A DNA stretch of 64,000 nucleotides, from assembly GCA_963976695.1 (NCBI GenBank), contig CAXBMB010000006.1:1-64000 (forward strand), in the 5' to 3' direction. Below, one piece after another: positions 46,901 to 54,491 of the stretch (positions are counted from its first letter, which is position 1; every line of letters begins with the position of its first letter). Both the position numbers and the translations under genes were made by a program. The notes beneath the pieces were generated by a model, which saw only the letters and a program-made list of their open reading frames with translations, was not told the DNA's origin and made no database searches. Source of the DNA: CAXBMB01 sp963976695 (GTDB lineage: Bacteria; Pseudomonadota; Alphaproteobacteria; Kiloniellales; DSM-21159).

Positions 46901-48391
46901 TCAGCTGGTCTGACGCTGCGTTTGCCGGGACCCCGACCCCGGCGCTTCTTGTTGCGCGTCCGCGTTGCTGACCGAGGTATGCCGATCCTTCGGCACGATC
47001 AAGCCGCCCGAGACCACGAACTTCAACCCCTCCTCGACGCTCATCCCCAGGCGAATGATCCGCTTTTCCGGAACAAAAAGCAAAAACCCGGAGGTTGGAT
47101 TTGGCGTGGTCGGTAGAAAGATATTCACCACGTTGTCCTCGGAGTTCGATTGGATTTGCCCTTGGGTTTTGCCGGTGATGAAACCGATGGCCCAGACCCC
47201 TTGACGGGGATAGTTGAAAAGCACGCATTCACGAAAGGCATCGGAGCGGCTGGACAGCACTGTCTCCATAATTTGCTTCAAGGAGCTGTAGATAGAGCGG
47301 ATGACCGGCAAGCGATGCAGCAGGGCCTCGCTCGCCCGCAGCCACCAGCGCCCGAGAAATCCAAAGGTCAGCATTCCGATCAAGGTCAGGCCGATAACCA
47401 CAAAAATTACCCCCAACCCCGGGGTGCCGAAGGGCAAGTAGTCCGGTGGCAGGTAGGTTTCCGGCTGAAACCGCTGGGGGATAAAGGGCATGGCCTTGGC
47501 ATCGATCCAGGAGATTAACTCCCACGCCAACCAGGTGGTGATGAAGATCGGCGCGGTGACCAGCACCCCGGCGAAGAAGTAGTAGCGCGCCCGGGCGAAC
47601 AGGCCGGACTTTTTTACCTTTTCCGGCTTGGGCAAGGGCGGCAGCGGCACTTCCGAGGCCTTGGGGTGCTGATTGGGCGGCGGCAACACGATGCCTCCCG
47701 AAATCACCAGTTTCAGGCCCTGCTCGACCGTCATGTCCAAGCCCCGCACCTCGGCGCCGGGCACAAAAATAAGAAATCCCGTGGTCGGATTGGGCGTGGC
47801 GGGAATGAAGACCGCGACCACATCGTCTTTGGTCACCCGCTGAACCTCGCCCCTTGCGGTGCCGGTGACGAAACCCACCGCCCAGGTGCCTTTTTCCGGG
47901 TACTCCACCATCACCACCTGGCGGAAAGCGTTGGAATTCTGCGCCAGGATGGTTTCGAAAATCTGCTTAATGGCGCTGTAGACAGAGCGGATAACCGGCA
48001 CCCGGTTCAGCAGCCGCTCGCCCTGCCGCATCACCGCGCGGCCAACGAAACCGGCGGTCAGCATGCCCACCAGGGTCAGCGCGATAAAGATAATCAGCAC
48101 CCCCAGACCGGGCAGCGAAAAAGGCAGATAGTGATCCGGATGCCAGGTCGGCGGCAGCAGCGGCATCACCCGATTGTCGATGAAGGAAATGAAGGCCCAG
48201 GAAATCCAGATGGTAATGGCCAAGGGGGCGGTCACCAGAATGCCGGCCAGGAAATAGTTGCGCAGACGGCCCAGAAGCCTCGGTTTGGCAACCTGCTTGC
48301 GGGGAGAATCAGGCGGCCCTTGGGGAGGACCTTCCGCCTGGTGTCGGCTGATCGGCTGTTCTTCCACGTCGGCTTTCTTTCCTTGCTGCAC
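46901..48391 (-). CDS. tandem DUF502 membrane protein
   Basis: Predicted inner-membrane protein of 496 residues made of two complete DUF502 units, each about 200 residues (about 41-236 and 265-467). Each unit has two membrane segments (about 45-71 and 93-115; 271-296 and 322-345) and a soluble part. Landmarks repeat with an offset of 230: PVIRSVYSAIKQ (132-143) and PVIRSIYSSLKQ (362-373), TPNPTTGFL (199-207) and TPNPTSGFL (429-437). DUF502 proteins are normally a single unit of about 200-260 residues, so this is an internal duplication with fusion. The N and C tails are polar. Function is unknown. It converges with recG and stands alone. Confidence 0.9.
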   Translation of the reverse strand: MQQGKKADVEEQPISRHQAEGPPQGPPDSPRKQVAKPRLLGRLRNYFLAGILVTAPLAITIWISWAFISFIDNRVMPLLPPTWHPDHYLPFSLPGLGVLIIFIALTLVGMLTAGFVGRAVMRQGERLLNRVPVIRSVYSAIKQIFETILAQNSNAFRQVVMVEYPEKGTWAVGFVTGTARGEVQRVTKDDVVAVFIPATPNPTTGFLIFVPGAEVRGLDMTVEQGLKLVISGGIVLPPPNQHPKASEVPLPPLPKPEKVKKSGLFARARYYFFAGVLVTAPIFITTWLAWELISWIDAKAMPFIPQRFQPETYLPPDYLPFGTPGLGVIFVVIGLTLIGMLTFGFLGRWWLRASEALLHRLPVIRSIYSSLKQIMETVLSSRSDAFRECVLFNYPRQGVWAIGFITGKTQGQIQSNSEDNVVNIFLPTTPNPTSGFLLFVPEKRIIRLGMSVEEGLKFVVSGGLIVPKDRHTSVSNADAQQEAPGSGSRQTQRQTS

Positions 48392-48642
48392 CAGGTCAAC
48401 CCAAAGGAGTCGACACCCGCCTAAATAAGTGTGTTTTCTTTCCCTATATCAATCGCTTAATCAAACTATTTTATCTTGCCCCGAAAGAGCGGCAGCCCTT
48501 GACGCCGCGCCCCGGGCGCGCGCCATACCCCCTGTTGCGCCGACAATCCAACGACAGCGGTGAAAAACCGTCGCGCGCCGCCCCGCTTCATCCCTTGGCC
48601 GGGCAGTTCAAAACGGTCCCGATGCGCCGCTTTCCCGCCGCC

Positions 48643-49530
48643 TCATTGCCGATCAAAGAAGGCGAGCAACTCCCTGAGTGTCGCGTCCGCCGCCTCTTCG
48701 GGCAGGAAATGACCGCAGGGCAGCGCCTTGCCACGCAGCGGTCGCGCGGCCCGGGCCTGCCACAAGGCCATCGGATCGAAGCAACGTTCAACCACGCCGT
48801 TTTCCCCCCAAAGAATCAGCAAAGGGCAGGCTATACGGTGATCCAGATCGGCTTCGTCGTGAACCAGGTCAATGGTCGCACCGGCGCGGTAGTCTTCGCA
48901 GGAGGCATGAATCACCTCCGGATCGCGGAAAGCCGCGTGGTAGTGCGCCAGCGCCGCCGGGTCAAAGGGGCTGTCGCCGGCGCCACGCCAGGCCGCAAAG
49001 GTTTTATCCAGCAACAGATCGGGACAGGCGGCGAGAATTTTCTCCGGAAAAGGAAAGGGCTGAATCAGGAAAAACCAATGATAGTAGGCCGTGGCAAAGG
49101 CTTGATCGGTAAGCCGATACATATCGCGGGTCGGCGCAATGTCCAGCAGCGCCAGCTTTTCCAGCCGCGCCGGATGATCAAGCGCCAGACGATGCGCCAC
49201 CCGACCACCGCGATCATGGCCGGCCAGGTAAAAGCGCGAAAAGCCCAGGTGGTCCATGACCTCGACCATGTCCTGGGCCATAGCCCGTTTCGAGTAGGTG
49301 GAATGATCTAGCACGGCGGCAGGTTTGCCACTGGCGCCATAGCCTCGTAAATCTGGTATAATGACGGTGAAGCGCTCGGCAAGCTCGGGCGCGACCTTGT
49401 GCCAGGTAACGTGGGTTTGCGGATAGCCGTGGAGCAGCAGCAAGGGTGGTCCCTTGCCGCCCTTTTTCAAGAAAATTTCCGTTCCGCCGGTTTTGATTCT
49501 CAGCTCTGTGAAACCTTCAAACACGAACAC
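48643..49530 (-). CDS. alpha/beta hydrolase, haloacetate dehalogenase-like
   Basis: Alpha/beta-hydrolase of 295 residues, GTG start, soluble. The nucleophile is Asp106 in GHDRGG rather than Ser, which points to dehalogenases or epoxide hydrolases. Several residues match the fluoroacetate dehalogenase pattern: Arg107 and Arg110 (carboxylate binding), His151-Trp152 (halide pocket), Tyr214 and the base His274 in CGHFLPEE. Asp131 could be the acid. IPDLRGYGASGKP and WHKVAPELAE also resemble that group. The substrate is inferred, and other small halo-acids or epoxides are possible. It is divergent from the polyketide synthase gene. Confidence 0.82.
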   Translation of the reverse strand: MFVFEGFTELRIKTGGTEIFLKKGGKGPPLLLLHGYPQTHVTWHKVAPELAERFTVIIPDLRGYGASGKPAAVLDHSTYSKRAMAQDMVEVMDHLGFSRFYLAGHDRGGRVAHRLALDHPARLEKLALLDIAPTRDMYRLTDQAFATAYYHWFFLIQPFPFPEKILAACPDLLLDKTFAAWRGAGDSPFDPAALAHYHAAFRDPEVIHASCEDYRAGATIDLVHDEADLDHRIACPLLILWGENGVVERCFDPMALWQARAARPLRGKALPCGHFLPEEAADATLRELLAFFDRQ

Positions 49531-49690
49531 GTGTCTCCAATGTGACTATCGCCGACCCGGCAAGAGCATAGATGATAGACAGAGCCGGTGAACAGCCCTC
49601 ACGTGCCCGGGCCGACTCGATCTCCTTGGCCTGGCCGCGCCGGCCTTAAACCTTGCGACAAAGCTTTACCTTGAACGCGATAGGATCCCC

Positions 49691-50749
49691 ATGGCCCCTT
49701 GGCCGTCAGCCGTCAGTCTCCTCAGCTTGGCAACTGCGCAACCGACAGGACGCTTGAATCAAGCCGTCGCCGCTGAAGTCGCGCAGCGGATCTTTGAAAG
49801 CAACGACAGCGAGATTTCCCGGCTGTTGCCGGTATTTGCCAACGCCGGCATTGAAAGCCGCGCCGTCGCGGCGCCGCTTGAGTGGCTGGCCCGCCCGCAC
49901 GGCTGGCGGGAGCGGCAGGAGCGCTTCATGACCCAGGCCCGGATCCTGGCCCAGCAGGCGCTGCGGTCTTGCCTTGATCAGGCCGGGCTTGGTCCGGAAG
50001 AAATCACCGGCCTGGTGGTGGCCTGTTCCACCGGCAGCGCAACGCCATCATTGGAATCCTACCTGATCGAAGACCTGGGCTTCCGCGCAGACCTGGAACG
50101 CTTGCCGATCTTCGGCCTGGGCTGCGCCGGCGGCGTTCTCGGCCTCTCGCGGACCGCCGCCCTGGCGCGCAGCCGGCCTGGCTGTCGCTATCTTTTTCTT
50201 TCCCTGGAACTCTGCAGCCTCACCTTCCGGCCGGGCGACCAATCCAACAGCAACATTGTCGCCACCGCGCTGTTCGGCGATGGCGCCGCCGCCGCGCTGC
50301 TGTCAACCGAACAGAGCACGGGCGCCAGGCTCACCCAGGGCGGCGAACACACCTGGCCGGGAAGCAGCGACATCATGGGTTGGGATGTCTGTGACGACGG
50401 TCTGGGGGTGCGTTTCTCGAAAAACATCCCTCGGCTGGTGTTGCAAAAGATGCGCGCAGCCAGCGATCACTTTCTTGCCGGCCAAGGGCTGCAACAGACC
50501 GACCTGCAGGGCATCATTCCCCATCCGGGCGGCGAGAAGGTTCTCAACGCGCTGGCGAAAGTCTACGACGGCGAGTCCAACGGCATCAAGGCGGCGCGGC
50601 AGGTCCTGCGCCAGCACGGCAACATGTCCGGACCCACCGTTCTTTTCGTCCTTGAACAGCTGTTGCAAACCGGTCTGTCGGGCCGGCACCTGATGACCGC
50701 CTTGGGGCCCGGGTTCACCGCCGCCTTCCAACTCATCGAGAGGGCGTGA
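49691..50749 (+). CDS. type III polyketide synthase (chalcone/stilbene synthase family)
   Basis: Homodimeric thiolase-fold enzyme, 352 residues, extending an acyl-CoA starter with malonyl-CoA without an ACP. The catalytic triad is visible: Cys in GLGCAGGVLG (about 144), His in IIPHPGG (about 277) and Asn in HGNMSGPT (about 310). The next gene, 4 bp downstream, encodes an isoprenylcysteine-methyltransferase-like protein. This pairing is known from alkylresorcinol/alkylpyrone operons (for example srsAB, bpsAB), so a long-chain alkylpyrone or alkylresorcinol product is plausible. Starter and ring type cannot be read from sequence. Confidence 0.93.
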   Translation: MAPWPSAVSLLSLATAQPTGRLNQAVAAEVAQRIFESNDSEISRLLPVFANAGIESRAVAAPLEWLARPHGWRERQERFMTQARILAQQALRSCLDQAGLGPEEITGLVVACSTGSATPSLESYLIEDLGFRADLERLPIFGLGCAGGVLGLSRTAALARSRPGCRYLFLSLELCSLTFRPGDQSNSNIVATALFGDGAAAALLSTEQSTGARLTQGGEHTWPGSSDIMGWDVCDDGLGVRFSKNIPRLVLQKMRAASDHFLAGQGLQQTDLQGIIPHPGGEKVLNALAKVYDGESNGIKAARQVLRQHGNMSGPTVLFVLEQLLQTGLSGRHLMTALGPGFTAAFQLIERA

Positions 50750-50753
50750 ACGG

Positions 50754-51311
50754 ATGCCCGCGCTGATGCTTGGCCCCTTGAACCTGGCGCAGTGGGTGGT
50801 GTTGGCGGTGGCCGTGCAGCGACTTGTCGAACTGCGCTACAGCAAAGCCAACTGTCGAAGGCTGGCAGCGGCGGGGGCCCTGGAGGCGGGTCAGAAACAC
50901 CATCCGCTTTTCGTTCTGCTGCATGGGTCCTGGTTGGCGGCCATCTTTGTGCAGGTGAGCCTGGAAGGTTCGCTGTCCCCGACCTTTCTGGCGATCTATC
51001 TGCTGCTGCAGGTTTTCCGTGTCTGGATCTTCGCCACCCTGGGACGCCGCTGGACCACCCGGGTCCTGGTGCTGCCCGGCGAACGCCCGCGGACAGGCGG
51101 GCCCTTTCGCCTTTGCCGCCATCCCAACTATCTGTTGGTGGCCCTGGAAATCGCCGTGCTGCCGATGGTCTTCGGGCTGTGGGAAACGGCCGTGATCTAT
51201 TCTTTCCTGTCGGCCCTGCTCACCCGCCAGCGGATCCAGGTTGAAGACGCCCTCTGGCGCGCCGTGGCGGCGCCGCCCGAACCACCCAGCCCGCATAAAA
51301 CGCCGAGATAG
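50754..51311 (+). CDS. isoprenylcysteine carboxyl methyltransferase-family protein
   Basis: Integral-membrane methyltransferase-like protein of the ICMT family, 185 residues, with about four hydrophobic segments. The C-terminal SAM-binding region has the family pattern GPFRLCRHPNYL, with HPNY near residue 122. It is cotranscribed with the type III polyketide synthase (4 bp gap). In comparable operons this enzyme O-methylates the alkylpyrone or resorcinol product, which is the best inference here. A dispersed repeat and a terminator-like hairpin follow. Confidence 0.88.
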   Translation: MPALMLGPLNLAQWVVLAVAVQRLVELRYSKANCRRLAAAGALEAGQKHHPLFVLLHGSWLAAIFVQVSLEGSLSPTFLAIYLLLQVFRVWIFATLGRRWTTRVLVLPGERPRTGGPFRLCRHPNYLLVALEIAVLPMVFGLWETAVIYSFLSALLTRQRIQVEDALWRAVAAPPEPPSPHKTPR

Positions 51312-51325
51312 GTCGAAAGGCTGGC

Positions 51326-51366
51326 GGGTGATCAAGCAAGAAAGTAGCGCTGTCGTCACTCCGCCC
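51326..51366 (+). repeat. dispersed intergenic repeat GGGTGATC, copy 3 (short)
   Basis: GGGTGATCAAGCAAGAAAGT, then AGCGCTGTCGTCACTCCGCC. It keeps the start and the CTGTCGTC end of the longer copies but lacks part of the middle. It starts 14 bp after the methyltransferase stop. Confidence 0.4.
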
Positions 51367-51372
51367 TGGACG

Positions 51373-51401
51373 AAAAAAAGCGCCCAGAATTAGGGGCGCT
51401 T
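51373..51401 (-). terminator. terminator displaced from tRNA-Leu by IS insertion
   Basis: On the minus strand AAGCGCCC (51401-51394) pairs with GGGCGCTT (51385-51378) and is followed by a run of T (rc of 51379-51373). Without the IS element it would lie about 38 bp after the 3' end of tRNA-Leu at 52816. On the plus strand the hairpin could also weakly stop transcription from the polyketide operon. Confidence 0.8.
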
Positions 51402-51415
51402 CTTGGTCTGGTTCG

Positions 51416-51424
51416 CCCTGTTGG
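51416..51424 (+). repeat. target-site duplication, left
   Basis: CCCTGTTGG directly abuts the left end of the IS element and is repeated exactly at its right end. Confidence 0.85.
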
Positions 51425-52800
51425 GTCACGTCCGTCAAGCTGGTGTAATTTCCTGGATGGCCTGAGGTCATGATCAGGCGGCTTGGGTTGAAAGGCTGAG
51501 AATGGGGTCTGTCTCCTCGTGGTCGATCTGGGCGAAGGCCTCGACCATCATGTAGCGGCTGGCGGTCTGCCATTCGTCGTTCTGCTCGAACAGCACGGCG
51601 CCGATCAGGCGGATGATCGACGCCTCGTTCGGGAATATCCCTACGACGTCGGCTCGGCGCTTCACCTCCTTGTTCAGCCGCTCAATCGGGTTTGTCGAAT
51701 GCAGCTTCGTTCTGTGCTGGCGCGGAAAGGCCATGTAGGCCAGCACGTCGTGCTCGCTCTCGTCCATGAGGTCGGAAAGCTTGGGCCATCGCCCGCGGAG
51801 TTGGTCGGCCACGCGGCGCCAGGTTTCGCCGGCGGATGCGCGGTCGGGCTGGTCGAAGGCCTGGCGGATCGCGGCGGCGACAACGGTGTGCTGGCCGCGG
51901 GAGACATGCGCCAGGGCGTTGCGCATACAGTGAACGCGGCACCTTTGCCATGTCGCCTCGAAGACGCGCTCGATGGCTGCCCTGAGGCCACTGTGGGCAT
52001 CGCTGATCACCAGTTTCGTGCCAGCCAGCCCGCGGGCTTTCAGGCCGCGCAGAAAGTCCATCCAAAAGGTTTCCGCCTCGGACGGTCCAAGGCCCAAGCC
52101 AATGATTTCACGCCGCCCGTCGGTGTTGGCCGCGACGGCTATTATTGCCGCCACGCTGACGATCCGTCCGCCTTGGCGCACCTTGAGATAGGTGGCGTCC
52201 AGCCAAACGTAGGGCCATTCCCCGGAAAGAGGGCGGTTCAGGAATTCGCCGACGCGCTCATCGATGTCCTTGCACAGCTTGGAGACCGTGCTCTTCGAGA
52301 TGCCCTGCAGCCCCATGGCCTGCGCCAGCTCGTCGACGCGGCGCGTGGACACCCCTCCGATCCAGGCCTCCTGGATCACCGCGACCAACGCCTTCTCCGA
52401 GGTCTTGCGCGGCTCCAGAAAGCCAGGGAAATAGCTGCCCTGCCGCAGCTTGGGCACCTTCAGGTTCAGCGTGCCCAACCGTGTATCGAGTGCGCGCTCC
52501 CGATAGCCGTTTCGCCAGGTCGTGCGCTGGTCCGCCCGCTCGTGCTTGCCGGCACCGATCAGGCCTTCGACGTCGGCCTCCATGATGAGTTGCAGAACAG
52601 CTTCGGCGACGGCACGTAGAAAATCGCCGCCGTCCTGCTTTTGAAGAAGCTCGGAAAGGTCCATGTTGGTCTTGGTCATCGGGGTCTCCGTGTGGTTCGT
52701 GGTTGAAGCGTCGAAACTCCACCGCGACCATACACCTCGATGGCCACCCGCATTACACCGTTGAAGGCGCGGAAATTACACCACGTGCTCGGACACTAAC
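51425..52800 (-). mobile_element. IS256-family insertion sequence (1376 bp)
   Basis: Imperfect terminal inverted repeats of about 29 bp: left GTCACGTCCG...GGTGTAATTTCC (51425-51453); right, read on the minus strand, GTTAGTGTCCGAGCAC...GGTGTAATTTCC (52800-52771). The inner 12 bp are identical. It is flanked by exact 9 bp direct repeats CCCTGTTGG, the size IS256 elements make. It carries one intact transposase gene. The preserved target duplication suggests a fairly recent, single insertion. Confidence 0.92.
51474..52679 (-). CDS. IS256-family DDE transposase
   Basis: Mutator/IS256 transposase, 401 residues, apparently full length. Catalytic residues are recognisable: Asp in VWLDATYLKV (about 167), Asp in LVISDAHSGL (about 233) and Glu in STNPIERLNKEVKRR (about 340). 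The C-x-H element in WQRCRVHCMRNALAH matches the family. The N-terminal DNA-binding region has EGLIGAGKHERADQRTTWRNG. No frameshift or stop is seen, so the element could still be active. Confidence 0.95.
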   Translation of the reverse strand: MTKTNMDLSELLQKQDGGDFLRAVAEAVLQLIMEADVEGLIGAGKHERADQRTTWRNGYRERALDTRLGTLNLKVPKLRQGSYFPGFLEPRKTSEKALVAVIQEAWIGGVSTRRVDELAQAMGLQGISKSTVSKLCKDIDERVGEFLNRPLSGEWPYVWLDATYLKVRQGGRIVSVAAIIAVAANTDGRREIIGLGLGPSEAETFWMDFLRGLKARGLAGTKLVISDAHSGLRAAIERVFEATWQRCRVHCMRNALAHVSRGQHTVVAAAIRQAFDQPDRASAGETWRRVADQLRGRWPKLSDLMDESEHDVLAYMAFPRQHRTKLHSTNPIERLNKEVKRRADVVGIFPNEASIIRLIGAVLFEQNDEWQTASRYMMVEAFAQIDHEETDPILSLSTQAA

Positions 52801-52809
52801 CCCTGTTGG
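52801..52809 (+). repeat. target-site duplication, right
   Basis: Second exact copy of CCCTGTTGG, at the right boundary of the IS element, 6 bp from the tRNA-Leu CCA end. Confidence 0.85.
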
Positions 52810-52815
52810 CGGGGC

Positions 52816-52902
52816 TGGTGCGGCTGAGAGGACTTGAACCTCCACGACCATACGGTCACTAGCACCTGAAGCTAGCGCGTCTACCAATTCCGCCACAGCC
52901 GC
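52816..52902 (-). tRNA. tRNA-Leu (anticodon CAG), copy 1
   Basis: On the minus strand, acceptor GCGGCTG pairs with CAGCCGC and CCA is encoded. The anticodon loop TTCAGGT gives CAG. A long variable arm is present, as in class II tRNA-Leu, and GGTTCAAGTCC forms the T-loop. The 87 nt sequence is identical to copy 2. The IS256 element begins 13 bp past the CCA and separates it from its terminator. Confidence 0.95.
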
Positions 52903-53072
52903 AGCGCCTGAACCCGGCGAATCGCCAGGACGGTAGAACCGAGGTTTTGGCCTCCGTTCGGGATAAAGTCAAACCCCTTTTTCCTCTCCCGGCTTTCCAC
53001 CACCCGGACCCGACGAGATGCTGGAGCGCAGCAAGGAGATGTCGACCGTTGACTGTGCCCGCCAAAAAAGAA

Positions 53073-53095
53073 AAGCGATCCGCAAGGGACCGCTT
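53073..53095 (-). terminator. terminator of tRNA-Leu copy 2
   Basis: AGCGGTCC (rc of 53094-53087) pairs with GGATCGCT (rc of 53081-53074), with a 5 nt loop, followed on the minus strand by TTTTCTTTTTT. It lies about 40 bp after the tRNA 3' end, like the displaced terminator of copy 1. Confidence 0.85.
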
Positions 53096-53134
53096 TTTCT
53101 CTTGACCCCCGTTGTAAAGAGCAACAACGGGCGA

Positions 53135-53221
53135 TGGTGCGGCTGAGAGGACTTGAACCTCCACGACCATACGGTCACTAGCACCTGAAGCTAGCGCGTC
53201 TACCAATTCCGCCACAGCCGC
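53135..53221 (-). tRNA. tRNA-Leu (anticodon CAG), copy 2
   Basis: Same 87 nt sequence as copy 1, anticodon CAG, CCA encoded. Upstream flanks of copies 1 and 2 also share a CTACC[A/G]TCCTG[A/G]C block about 30 bp before the tRNA, so the duplication included the promoter region. For this copy GTGACG-N17-TACCAT is a reasonable promoter. Confidence 0.95.
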
Positions 53222-53324
53222 AGCGCAGGGCCCGACATGAAAGTCAGGATGGTAGTCCCTTTCCTCTCGAACGTCACATCTACCTGGCGCCCGCCGGTTT
53301 TCCCGAAAGAAAGACAGCAGGCGA

Positions 53325-53412
53325 TGGTGCGGCTGAGAGGACTTGAACCTCCACGGGATTATCTCCCACAGCGACCTCAACGCTGCGCGTCTACCAGTTC
53401 CGCCACAGCCGC
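53325..53412 (-). tRNA. tRNA-Leu (anticodon GAG)
   Basis: Minus strand, 88 nt with encoded CCA. The acceptor and T arms are the same as in the CAG isoacceptors. The anticodon stem CAGCG/CGCTG encloses TTGAGGT, giving anticodon GAG. The variable arm differs (GGGAGATAATCCC). No terminator is seen between it and copy 2, so they may be cotranscribed. Confidence 0.94.
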
Positions 53413-53749
53413 CCAAGGTATCTTGTTCTGCTCTTTCGAGAGGATCCGTCAAACGGTGCCCGCCTGACAGGAGGCGTGTTTACCGGGACCGCTGCGAAAG
53501 CACAAGCAAGAAATTGATCCGAAACCAGAAAAGTCCGCAATCGCGCAACAGGCTGGGATAGTATGGAAAATCGTCGCAAAATTAACTGCGCCGCCGGCGC
53601 CGCGATCCCCCCGACACGGGTCGGCGACAACCGCCGGTTCGGCATTGGACAACGCGAGGATCATCGCCGCGCACACGCTACAATTTGTCTCAGCTTCCGC
53701 GCCTGCTGTTTTCTGGAATCATTCCGTGATTCGTGATAAGCAACGGATC
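53413..53749. other. 337 bp tRNA-Leu(GAG) to small membrane gene interval
   Basis: Holds the start region of the minus-strand tRNA array and the plus-strand membrane protein. The plus-strand frame begins at 53645, but its first 35 codons show no conserved or hydrophobic pattern. On the minus strand TTGACG (53452-53447) and AGAACA (53429-53424), 17 bp apart, end 11 bp before the tRNA and are a plausible promoter. Nothing else was recognised. Confidence 0.4.
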
Positions 53750-54025
53750 ATGCAAAATATTTTCATTGTCATCCTGCTGTTGGTCTTCCTTGCCGTGGCC
53801 GCCGTCTTCGGCGTCTACATTTGGACGGAAATGGGCGATGTGGCGATTTCCACCCACGGCTGGATTGCACTGGTGGCCGGTACGGTGCTGTCGCTTGTGA
53901 TCGGCTGCGGCCTGATGGCCTTGGCCTTTTTCAGCGCGCGGCACGGCCATGACGAAGCCAATTACAATCAAGTCGATGTTGCCGACTCCCCGTCCGACCA
54001 AGCCCCGTCCAACAACAGAACATGA
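53750..54025 (+). CDS. small two-helix membrane protein, unknown function
   Basis: Predicted 91-residue inner-membrane protein not assigned to a named family. Starting at MQNIFIVILLLVF, it has one hydrophobic helix at about 3-22 and a second at about 35-60 (WIALVAGTVLSLVIGCG). A polar, acidic C-terminal tail follows (HGHDEANYNQVDVADS). The open frame starts 35 codons earlier, but those residues look non-coding. The ribosome site is weak. It converges with another tiny membrane protein gene. Existence is likely from the clear membrane pattern; the role is unknown. Confidence 0.65.
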   Translation: MQNIFIVILLLVFLAVAAVFGVYIWTEMGDVAISTHGWIALVAGTVLSLVIGCGLMALAFFSARHGHDEANYNQVDVADSPSDQAPSNNRT

Positions 54026-54097
54026 CGCGTTGGCCAGGCCTGGCCTGTGTCGACTCTGTCATAAATCACCGCCCAACAGGATGATTAAGCGGCGACG

Positions 54098-54313
54098 TCA
54101 AGACGGGCTTTGCTTGCGGGCCGTCACACTTTTGGCCAAGAGATAGCTGCCCAGGCCGATAAGCGAAATTCCGACCAGCGCGGCGATGCCCGACTTCACC
54201 CCCATGATGATATAGCCGTTGTGCTTTGCGACCAGCAGGTCATGGAGGTAGGCGTAGTTGTTCAAGACAACGCCGGCGGCGATGACCATGAAGGCAATCG
54301 TTTTTTGCGACAT
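54098..54313 (-). CDS. small two-helix membrane protein, unknown function
   Basis: Predicted 71-residue membrane protein. The start MSQKTIAFMVIA is preceded by GAGGAG at good spacing, which supports it over the long upstream frame. Two hydrophobic helices (about 5-22 and 37-60, GYIIMGVKSGIAALVGISLIGLGSY) and a short basic C terminus are visible. It is not recognised as a known family. It is divergent from the glycosyltransferase gene, about 180 bp away. Confidence 0.65.
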   Translation of the reverse strand: MSQKTIAFMVIAAGVVLNNYAYLHDLLVAKHNGYIIMGVKSGIAALVGISLIGLGSYLLAKSVTARKQSPS

Positions 54314-54491
54314 GAGACGCTCCTCAAGACCGTTTGACCTGCGCAAACCGGCATCCCCACGCCCAAGGGTATCCCTAAGCTGGCCCACGAGGCCGGACGC
54401 GCGCAGCCTCCTTGCAACGCGACAATTCTGATTTAGTGCAACCTGAACCAGTCTGCTACAAATCCGGAACGCAATGCAATGAGGTGGTTGA

